Made by a program: the position numbers and the translations under genes. Source: Tragulus kanchil (taxonomy: Eukaryota; Chordata; Mammalia; Artiodactyla; Tragulidae). Taken from it: a DNA stretch of 64,000 nt. The DNA lies in contig JAIOJX010000001.1 in assembly GCA_022376925.1 (NCBI GenBank), positions 35,620,170-35,684,169 on the forward strand, read 5' to 3'. The notes below the pieces were generated by a model, which searched no databases, was not told the origin of the DNA, and worked only from the letters and a program-made list of their open reading frames with translations. Positions 11,658 to 21,900 of this stretch are shown here, piece after piece (position 1 is the stretch's first letter; the number at the start of each line of letters is the position of its first letter).

Positions 11658-14600
11658 CTGAAAAAAATTAAGACTATTGTCATGGAAAAATGTTCACCAT
11701 ATGCTAAGAGAAAAAAGCAAACTATTAATAGAAAAGTCAATCACACTGATAGCTTTTTAAGACATTTGTATAAAAAGAAAGACTTCATCAAATTTCTAAC
11801 TCATTCAGTCATTCAACAACTATTCATTTGATATATATTTTATGTGCTGGATACCATTAATTATGACTATTTCTGGGTGGTAAGATTATGAGAACTTTCT
11901 GTTTCAGGTAATGTTTTCTTTGGCCACTTCTGTATGTTCTAAGCTTTCCAGTCATCACATAGAAACACAGTCAGAAAAGATATACAAAAGATGAAAAGAT
12001 ATACAAAATGAAAGGCAACTAAATCAGTGAAAGACATCCATACATAAAAGATGGCTACATCTGATTATATAAAAATGAAAAACTTCATTACATCAAAAGT
12101 AAGAGTAAATATAGGGCTTCCCCTGGTGGTCCAGTGGGTAAGGACACTGCCTTGCAGTGCAAGGGGCACCAGTTCGATCCCTGGCCTGGGAAGATCCCAC
12201 GTGCCGCGGAGCAGCTGGACCGATGTGTCCAATTACCGAGCCGGAGCTCTGGCGTGCATGCGCCCAGAGTCGGTACTCTGCGACGACAGTGGCCACCGCG
12301 ATAGGAGGCCCACAGGAGCCAAAGAACAAAGACAGATGAAAATGGAGAAATGAAACACCAATAGAAGTGGCCCGCCCGTCCCCCTCCCTCCCCACCCCAC
12401 CCCCAAAAAGATAAATAAATAATTTTTTTAAAAAGAGTAAAAAAAAATAATAATAAAAAATAAAAAAAGAGTAAATATAAAAGACAGACAAGACACTTGA
12501 CAAGATAACTACAACAAATACACTACTATCCTTATTATACTGAAAAACTCATACAAATTAATAAAATCAAGTAAATATTAAGGCCAAAGAGAGAAATGGA
12601 AAAAGACATTATAGAGAATTCACACCTCCATTTTACATTTTTCAGTTGCCAGGTCCAGTACTCGGCTCTGTCATATAAGGATCAATAAGTCCAGAAAGGA
12701 CTGAGGGTAATATAGAGGCACTGTACATCTTCACTGAAGACAAAAAGGGCAAATAAACATTATCTTTGCTATGACATAATTCTGGACAGGGTGAAAGGGT
12801 GTTATAAAGCAAGAATTGGCTGGTCAATTCCATCAGCATAGAACGGTTAAGGCTAGCAAGGTAGAGATTGATCCAGAAGGTCTTGACAGACAGACAAAGG
12901 CTAGGGGCCTTTTAAGGGTTTTAAATGGGGCACTGAGGGGAGGGAAGGGAGGAAGGGGGGAGGGGAGGGAAGTGAGGGGAGGAAAGTCAAGCCATCAGAA
13001 CCCTTCGAAAGATCACCATGGCAACAGTGTGAGGTTCAAACAGAGGGGGTTGCGTGACACCAGCGAGAGCAGTGAGCACTCTGTGAGAGATATCTTAAGG
13101 GATTTATCTAAGGCAACAGCACTTTTAAAGGGGGGCAGGGAGGAAAGATGCAATCTGTGCATTCAAAGTAGTGGACTCTGGGGGACTTAGTAACCGATTA
13201 AATATACAAGCAATACAGATGGGAAAACACACAAGAGTCTGGGAAATGGTCAAACCTCATCAATCATCAGAAATACAGGCTAAAACTAGAAGTAATTGCC
13301 TTTTTTCACCCATCAACATAGTGAAAGTTAAACAGGGAGCAGAAGTTGATACTGATATTCAGGTTTCCTAAGAGAAGTGAAAGCAATTTGGAAATATGTA
13401 TCATACCTTTTGATACAGTCAATCCACTTCCGGTTATATGCCCTAAGGAGATGATCTGAAATTCAGACAAAGGTTTATGGAGCTAAATATTCTTTGAGAG
13501 ACATTTTACTAAGATAAAATATTACTCCCTTTAAAAATGGTAAAAATGTCTAATAACATGAGAAATTACTTATGCTATAATCTTAAGTGACCTAAGATCC
13601 TGTTTTATAACCACACCTGTGAAAAAAATATATGGTCATACATCCTTGGACCTTGCTAGAATTCCTTCCAGACACCTGGTCAACAGAAATACTCACAAAT
13701 TTTCACTGCTGCACTGTTAAGTGATGCCAGAAAATTAGAAACCTAACTATCAACAGAGGGATGGCTGACTGAATTATACTTTATCCTTAAAACACAAAGC
13801 CGTGCAGCTGTTTGTTTGGTTTTTTTAAATCTGCCCTGACCCTAGAAGATTCCCAAACTAAATTAAATTAAGGAATATGTATAGTGTGATCCTACTTATT
13901 TTAAAATATAAGCAGGCAGATATATATGTATGTGAATACAAAGAAGTTTTGTAAGCATATAGGTTTTTTTTTTGAGAGAATGAGCACTGGAGGGTAGGAC
14001 GAAGGTAGTGGAATTTCACTTTTACCCTACATACTTCTAAATAGTTTGTTTTCAAAAATCACTGCAATAGGAATGAAAAAAACACGATGTTAGAAAAGGA
14101 CATGCAAGGGGAACAAGTCACATGTTAACAATGGCTACTCTTGAGTAGTAGCTGTATGGTTTTTCAACTTTCTTTTCAATCTTTTTGTGCATTCTTAATT
14201 TTCTACAAACTTTTATTTCAGCAGAAAAATAGTAATAACAGAAAACAAACTATAGGTTTACTTTTCTGATATTTGGTAGACCAAATCTGATAAAAATGTT
14301 CTAAGTTTGCATGTGCATGGCGTACATGACATAGTGTGGGGACAGTGGGCCTTTTGAAAAGAAAGTACAAAGTGTACTAACACCGCTAAAACTACACGGA
14401 AGAGTCAAGTCGACATTCACCAACTCCCATTATGTGCCTGGAATACTGCATGTGCATGGATAACAGTCTTCCTTCTGAGTGACAGACTTATACCCTGCTT
14501 TTTTTTGCTTGCTTTAACTTTTGGACGACCCATCCCATTTAATGTCCCTGGAGCCCTCTAGGCCTTATGAGCCCCTGTGCGGGGGTAGGGAGGTTCTGCT

Positions 14601-15399
14601 TCATCACTGTGTCTCCAGGAAAGGCCAGGAGGACTGTTGCCTGAAGTAGAAACCAGGATTCCATTTGTGAGTTAAGCATTTGTGCATTTCTGTGTGTGTT
14701 ATATGCAGACGTTTTACAGGCCAAAATGCTGAGTCGTTATCTCCGAGTGATGAATTACATGTATATTTTTTAAAATTTTTAGCATACCGTTATTTTTCCA
14801 AAGTCCAAAATGGAACAGGTAGCTCGTTATAAGCCGAAAAATAAACGTTATTTAGTTTAGTAAAAACACTCATCGGGCGCCTCGATCAGGCACGCAGTGT
14901 TTGCCTAGATGTGACTCTACAGATCAAATTCGCTTGGTGCCTCCCCCTACAGACAGACAGACAATCAGGCGCTGGAGACTGGGTGCCTGAATGGATGGAC
15001 CGGCATTCAGACCACTGGACTCGAGATCTGTTTTTACTAATCCAGGGACGTGGTTTTCAAATGTTTTTCCGCTTACGGCTTCTCTTAAGGGTCCTCAGAG
15101 ACCCGCCCCGACCGACAGATATACAAAAACACCGACACAGTCACGAGCGTCCACCATTTCCCCACCAGGCGCAGCAAAGGCGGCTTCCCGGCACTGAGAT
15201 GGGGGAGGGGGAGCGGGGGAGGGGAAAGCAGGAACGAAAAAGGCGGAGGCGGCCCGCGGACCCCGCTCTGGTCTGCATCAGCACCACCCCCGGGTCCCCA
15301 GTTCCCACCCACACACCAACCTCTAGCGATACCGGACAATTTTCCTCTTTCTTCCCTCAAACGGCTTATAGCGAGACGGTAGACGACGACCAGAACAAC
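11658..15399 (-). other. HNRNPH2: HNRNPH2 5' intron
   Basis: Apart from the SINE at 12114-12467, this is AT-rich intron with GGGA-rich simple sequence at 12930-12985 and diverged L1-like stretches (about 12500-12640 and 13200-14250). From ~15050 CpG density rises towards the promoter. No coding exon seen. Confidence 0.6.
12114..12467 (+). mobile_element. Long-tail tRNA SINE (copy 1), with TSD
   Basis: GGGCTTCCCCTGGTGGTCC head, body with GCAGCTGGACCGATGTGTCC, then the extra tail GAAATGAAACACCAATAGAAG and a C-rich run. Flanked by a 12-nt target-site duplication AGAGTAAATATA (12102-12113 and 12468-12479). Confidence 0.9.
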
Positions 15400-15705
15400 T
15401 TCTGCTCACGTAAGCGATTGGTCACGTGAGGACCTACGTCATGTGAGATCTCGGTCACGTGAGCTCCGCTAAGCTCTAATCGGGATCATTAAAGCGCCGC
15501 ACTTCCTTCTGGTATAAAAATAGGGCGGGTCGATATTCAGAAAGAGAGAGAGCGGTTGGTGGCGGCGCGTCGTCTGTGGCTGGTCATTGGTCCGCCTTTG
15601 GGGATAACCGTCCCAGTTGCCGGAGAAACAGTTACGTCATGTCTGAATAACTCACCGCTGATTGGTGAGGAGGGCGGACTGTCTCTTCCTTCTTACCCCC
15701 AAAGG
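15400..15705. promoter_or_regulatory. Divergent HNRNPH2/GLA promoter, CpG-rich
   Basis: Compact GC- and CpG-rich segment between the GLA start and the HNRNPH2 intron. Visible elements: two identical GTCACGTGAG E-boxes (15421-15430, 15454-15463) resembling the TFEB/CLEAR lysosomal element; CRE/ATF-like TACGTCA (15435-15441) and TTACGTCAT (15632-15640); inverted CCAAT boxes ATTGG at 15417, 15586 and 15661; GC boxes near 15521 and 15671; and TATAAAAAT (15513-15521). The sequence just before the GLA ATG aligns with the human GLA 5'UTR as I remember it, placing the GLA transcription start near 15703. The HNRNPH2 start should lie within or just left of this block on the minus strand but I cannot place its first exon. 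A head-to-head arrangement is known in human. Confidence 0.8.
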
Positions 15706-15762
15706 TGAAATTTAAAAACGCAGGTGACTTGTGGAAAGCTGTGTTGCATGATTACAGCAACG

Positions 15763-15956
15763 ATGAGCTCGGTGAGCAGAGTCCCGCGGCTGCGCTGCGT
15801 GCTGGCCTTTTGCTTCCTGGTCCTGGTTCCCTGGTCGCTCCCTGGGGCCCGGGCCTTGAACAACGGCTTGGCGATGACCCCTACCATGGGCTGGCTACAC
15901 TGGGAGCGCTTCATGTGCAACGTGAACTGCCGAGAAGAGCCAGATTCCTGCATCAG
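15763..15956 (+). CDS. GLA: GLA exon 1 (coding part)
   Basis: 194 coding nt, phase 2 at its end, donor GTATCA. Encodes a hydrophobic signal peptide ending PGARA (residues 1-31), then the mature N terminus with the MGWLHWERF motif whose first Trp lines the galactose pocket. Confidence 0.93.
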
Positions 15957-18900
15957 GTATCACAGAGGCCGGGTACTCTCTTCCCATCGCCTTTCCTTGT
16001 AATTGCCTGGGTTTGCAAGGATAGAGGGTCTCCGCGAACAGATTTGTGCAGGAGGAAGAGCTCCCCATCACTGCAGCTTTTTATCCTCAGCAAACTGCCC
16101 TGGATGGAGACCAGCCCTAAATTTTCTATAGGTGACCGCTCTTGGGGTGGGAGCCTGGCCAGCGACCTATGCTTCTCCATTTATCTCGGCCTCATCTCCC
16201 AGCTAAGAACTTTCTCCATTTACCATTCAGGTCGCTCAGGCCCTTACTGAAACCTACTGTTCTGTCTCTGCCGGGTGCTAGCACTCAGGACAGCTGTGGT
16301 GAGTAGGAGAGACCACAGACAAAGGAGTACAAAGACACATGCCATTTCTCCTCCTTTTGGGGTTACAGGCCCCTTGACTGTAACTGGAAGGAATTTAGAG
16401 AGATCATGGAGTCTCTGAGATCTCCCCACCTCATAGCCCTTGGGTATGGCGTCTGGTTGGAATGTTACTTGGAGGGTCTTTAGTTGGTAAGACCAGTATT
16501 GATCCTTTCTGATCCACATATCCTTTGTCTGCAGATTGGAAAAGCCACTCTTACTTTAGGGAACCAACTCTGGTGATCTGTAAAATATCTCACACAGATT
16601 GTCTTCCAGCTGCTGCTGCTGCTGCTTAGTCACTTCAGTCGTGTGCAACTGTGTGTGACCCCATGGACTGCAGCCCATCAGGCTCCTCTGCCTATGGAAT
16701 TTTCCAGGCAAGAATACTAGAGTGGGTAGCCATTTCCTTCTCTAGACTTTCAGCTAGATAACCTGTTTGATGGAGGACAAAGCACAGTGCCGTACCAGAC
16801 CCCCTCAATTAGGGGAATATTTTTACCCCATTCTCCTGTTCAGTTGCTTAGTTGTGTCCAACTCTTTGTGGCCCCATGGACTGCAGCCCACCAGGCTCCT
16901 CTGCCCATGGAATTTTCCAGGCAAGAATAATGGAGAGGGGTGTCATTTCCTGCTCCAGAGGATCTTCCCAATACAGGGATCGAACCTGCCTCTCTTGCAA
17001 CTCATGCATTGACAGGTGGATTCTTTATCACGCTTCCCAGGTGGCACTAGTGGTAAAGAACCCGCCTGCCAATACAGGAGACATAGAGATGTGGGTTCCA
17101 TCCCTGGGTCTGGAAAATATCCTGGAGGAGGAGACGGCAATCCACTCCAATATTCTAGTCTGGAGAACCCCATGGACAGAGGAGCCTGGTGGGCTAAAGT
17201 CCATGGGGTCACACAGAATCACACTTGACTGAGTGACTTGAACATGCATGCGGAGAATGTTCTTAGCCTGGAATATATGGGAAAATTAATGCAAGTCTGC
17301 AAATATGAGTATGTTTGTGTTTTTCTGGAGAGAGGATGTTGAGCTTTGTTCAGATTCTCAAAGGGATCTCTGATCTAGAAGTGGTTAAGAATCACTGATA
17401 TATAAATACTGTTTGTGTGGTTTTTGTTTTTGTTTTTTTATAAAAAAAAGTATAATAAAGACACCCATGGTGCAGAGGACCCTCTATAATCAGCAGTCAT
17501 GGTACATCCCAGTGGCAGTAAGTTACCTATGAATGTTTCTACAGATGAAGTCTGGATGTTGGTCAAATATGACAGAGTTAATAGGCTTTCTAAGTTTCAG
17601 ACTAAATCCATTGTGACCCTGGGGTAAATTATGGCCATCCCATATTTCTTTTTTTTTTTTTTAGACCAACAAAAAAATCAGACAATGGGAAAACACCCAA
17701 AGTTTCCTGAGCATTACAGGAGGAACACAAGAACAGAGCGATAAAAGAAAATTTCTGTATGATTCTTAAGGATACAAATTGGATAGTCATAGAGATACAG
17801 TGATTCGTAGCTGCCTGTTAGAAAGATAAGCTTCCTAGAACTCAAGACAACACCATTTGGGATCATTTCTAGCCTGACATAATACATTTTATTCTTTTAG
17901 TCATTTTTATTCCTTTATACTCTATTAAAATATACATTATATACAGTAAAGCACTCAAATCTTCAGTGCACAGCATGATGATTTTTACAAGTTTACATAT
18001 TTTAGTCACCATGCACGCTCTCTCGTGTTCCCTCTCATTGGATATCCTCCCATAGTCAGCCGCTGTTCTGAACTCATTCACTGTATCTACTCTCATTTGT
18101 TTTTTTGGGTTTTTTTTAAATTCTTTATTTTAAAGATTTTACAGAGTTTTGTTGTTCACCAACATGTATGTTCCCAGATCATTCATATGCATATCCCTGT
18201 TCCCCCCCACCCAGTTCCCCCCCTCCCATCCCTCCGGACCATCGCCCCAAGTGATTGTAGGCACTCCTATTCCCTTAGCACAATGACAATAGCTATCTTT
18301 TCCACACATGCCAGTATAGGTTTCGATGACTTCCTCTATGCCTCCCTCTCACTGTTTGTTCTCCACAATGTCCATCCCATATTTCTTATTTTTTTTAAGA
18401 TTTTTAAGATTTTTTTCCCCCATCATGCCTTTTTTTTTAATTTTTATATTTATTTTCATCCATCTTTTATTCTTTGGCCTGTGTGGGCCTCCCATTGCAG
18501 TGGCCTCTCCCATGGCAGAGTATCAGCTCTGGGCGCATGCACTCCAGAGTGCTGGCTTGCAACTGGACACTGGTTCAGCTGCTCCACAGCACGTGGGATC
18601 TTCCAGGGCCAGGGATCGAACCAGTGCCCCTTGCAGTGCAAGGCAGACTCTCTACCCACTGGACCACCAGGGAAGCCCCCATATTTCTTTTTGTCGTTTC
18701 CTTTTTCCCTAAGAGGTGGTTGTCTTATTTTTGTATCTGATTATGAAATTAATGCTTGATCATGGCAAAAATGTGGATAGTAAAGAAGAATATAACAAAA
18801 TCAAGATTCCCTTATTTCAACAGCCAGAAATAATCATGGTTAAAAATGTTAATATACCCAAAATGCAGGAGTTTCCTTAAGGATACTGAGTCATAGAGAT

Positions 18901-21900
18901 TCAGTGATTCGTAGCTGCCTGTTAGAAAGATAAGCTTCCTAGAACTCAAGACAACACCATTTGGGATCATTTCTAGCCTGACATAATACATTTTATTCTT
19001 TTAGTCATTTTTATTCCTTTATACTCTATTAAAATATACATTATATACAGTAAAGCACTCAAATCTTCAGTGCACAGCATGATGATTTTTACAAGTTTAC
19101 ATATTTTAGTCACCATGCACGCTCTCTCGTGTTCCCTCTCATTGGATATCCTCCCATAGTCAGCCGCTGTTCTGAACTCATTCACTGTATCTACTCTCAT
19201 TTGTTTTTTTGGGTTTTTTTTAAATTCTTTATTTTAAAGATTTTACAGAGTTTTGTTGTTCACCAACATGTATGTTCCCAGATCATTCATATGCATATCC
19301 CTGTTCCCCCCCACCCAGTTCCCCCCCTCCCATCCCTCCGGACCATCGCCCCAAGTGATTGTAGGCACTCCTATTCCCTTAGCACAATGACAATAGCTAT
19401 CTTTTCCACACATGCCAGTATAGGTTTCGATGACTTCCTCTATGCCTCCCTCTCACTGTTTGTTCTCCACAATGTCCATCCCATATTTCTTATTTTTTTT
19501 AAGATTTTTAAGATTTTTTTCCCCCATCATGCCTTTTTTATTTTTATATTTATTTTCATCCATCTTTTATTCTTTGGCCTGTGTGGGCCTCCCATTGCAG
19601 TGGCCTCTCCCATGGCAGAGTATCAGCTCTGGGCGCATGCACTCCAGAGTGCTGGCTTGCAACTGGACACTGGTTCAGCTGCTCCACAGCACGTGGGATC
19701 TTCCAGGGCCAGGGATCGAACCAGTGCCCCTTGCAGTGCAAGGCAGACTCTCTACCCACTGGACCACCAGGGAAGCCCCCATATTTCTTTTTGTCGTTTC
19801 CTTTTTCCCTAAGAGGTGGTTGTCTTATTTTTGTATCTGATTATGAAATTAATGCTTGATCATGGCAAAAAATGTGGATAGTAAAGAAGAATATAACAAA
19901 AATCAAGATTCCCCTTATTTCAACAGCCAGAAATAATCATGGTTAAAAATGTTAATATATGGGCTTCCCTGGTGGTCCAGTGGGTAAAGAGTCCACCTTG
20001 CAGTGCAAGGGGAGCCGGTTCGATTCCTGGCCCAGGAAGATCCCACACGCCCAGAACGGCTGGGCCAGTGTGTCCAATTACCAGCCAGTGCTCTGGAGTG
20101 CATGTACCCGGAGCCAGTGCACTGCAACGAGAGAGGCCACTGCGATGGGAGGCCCCCACAGGCCAAAGAATAAAGATGGATGAAAAATAAATGATGACTT
20201 GGGAAAAAAATCTTTAAAAAATGTTAATATATGACCTTTCAATTTTTTTCTAAGTGATTTTCAATGAAAATGAGAGCCTAATTATGTTGTGAGCAGTTAA
20301 CAAGCTTCTGACGTCTGGCCACCTGGGTTCAAATTTTAGTTTAATTATTACTTTGCCAGGTTTTCTTGGGCAAACTGTTTACCCTTTCCAAATTAAAGAA
20401 TGAGTGTGTGACACAGTATAAGAGCTTCATAGGTGCAGACTGTGTGTAGATGCCATACTTTCTTTAAACAATCTCCTGTTGATAACTATTCAGACTCTTC
20501 AATTTTTCATTATTATGAACAAAGCTATGCTAACCAGCTCTGTACATCATCTGATTTTTTTCCTCAGAAGTCTAATTCCTGGGTCTAAGGGTACGTTCAT
20601 TTTGTTCATATCAAACTATCCTCCCTCAAAAGTTTTACAAATGCATCTTCTCAGCAGCAGTGTGGGCTTCCTTGGTGGCTCAGATGGTAAACAATCTGCC
20701 TGTAACGTAGGAGACTGGGGCTCGATCCCTGGGTCGGGAAGATCCCCTTAAGAAGGAACTGGCAACCCACTCCAGTATTGTTGCCTGGAGAATCCCATGG
20801 ACAGAGGAGCCTGGCGGGCTACAGTCCATGGGGTGACAAAGAGTCACATGTAACTGAGCGACTCAAAGTTTCAGTAACAATGGGTATTGAATTCCTGTTT
20901 TCTCCCGATCTGGCCAACACTGCATTTTTGCTATTCTTTTAATATTTGCCCATCTGGTTGGAGTCTTTATTTTCATTTATTTGATCATGGATAAAGTTGA
21001 ACATCTTTTTATAAGTTAAGTTGGCTGGTTGCATGATTCCTTCATCACTTGTTTGTTAGTTCCCAATTTTTCAGTTGGAATGTTTGGGGTTATTTTGTTT
21101 ACTATTTGGGTTTTGTTTGTTTTTGGTCTACCATAAGTTGTGAATACAGTGTGTGTGTGTGTGTGTGTGTGTGTTTGTTTCAACCATGCTGCACAGCTTG
21201 TGGGATCTTAGTTCCCTGACCACGGATCCAACCTGGGCCCTTGGCAATGAAAGTTAAGAATCCTAACAACTGGACCACCAAGGAATTCCCAATGCAGTGG
21301 TTCTTGGTATATGTTGGGGTTTTTTTTTTTTAATTTTACTTTTTGTTTTTACAAGAGTTTTATGTTGGTTTTGATATTTTTATATCAAACACTAGGTTTT
21401 TCCTTTATGATTTCTGGCTCTGTCATTATGCAAAGAAAGTTCTTTCCTACCTGAAGGTAAGATAGTCATGTATATTTTCTACTAGTATTTTTATAGGTTT
21501 TTTTAAAGTATTTAAATCTTTAATCCATCTGGACTTTGTTCCCCTACGAGCAATACTACATTTAATATATGCTAAATTTCATGATATCAAATGGCTTGAA
21601 GGATCTCTTTTCTAAACTTTCTCTTTGGTTCCATTTATCTGTGCATACTGATGCTAATGGTACAACACCAGCTTCATTTATCTTTTGTAAACTGTTCACA
21701 TCTTTAATCTTTGAGGTGACTTTTTTGGGTCGTATTGCAAAGGTCCTTAAAAAGTCCCTTGGGGATTTGTTTAGGGTTTTATTGAATGTCTAGAAGTGTA
21801 CAGGGAGAATTAGCTTTTTTTTAGTATTGAGTTTTCCTATTCAGGAGTAAAATAATGTCTCTCCATTTATTCTCATAATTTAGAACATCATAGTTTTATT

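Larger units (their letters stand above)
17764..19960. repeat. Tandem duplication D3 (GLA intron 1)
   Basis: About 17764-18857 and 18876-19960 match (offset 1104, then 1100). The left copy stops exactly where a SINE with its target-site repeat stands in the right copy. Confidence 0.9.

Noticed and set aside
12114..12190. tRNA-like head with A and B boxes
   Set aside because: Belongs to a SINE with target-site duplications; not a tRNA gene.
14911..15429. 172-codon plus-strand frame upstream of GLA
   Set aside because: GC-rich promoter-proximal sequence with low-complexity Arg/Pro composition and no recognised domain; lies in the HNRNPH2 intron and promoter.
18025..18759. 244-codon plus-strand frame (and 227-codon copy at 19129)
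   Set aside because: It runs through family R repeat and an antisense SINE; the open frame is a by-product of pyrimidine-rich repeat sequence doubled by D3.
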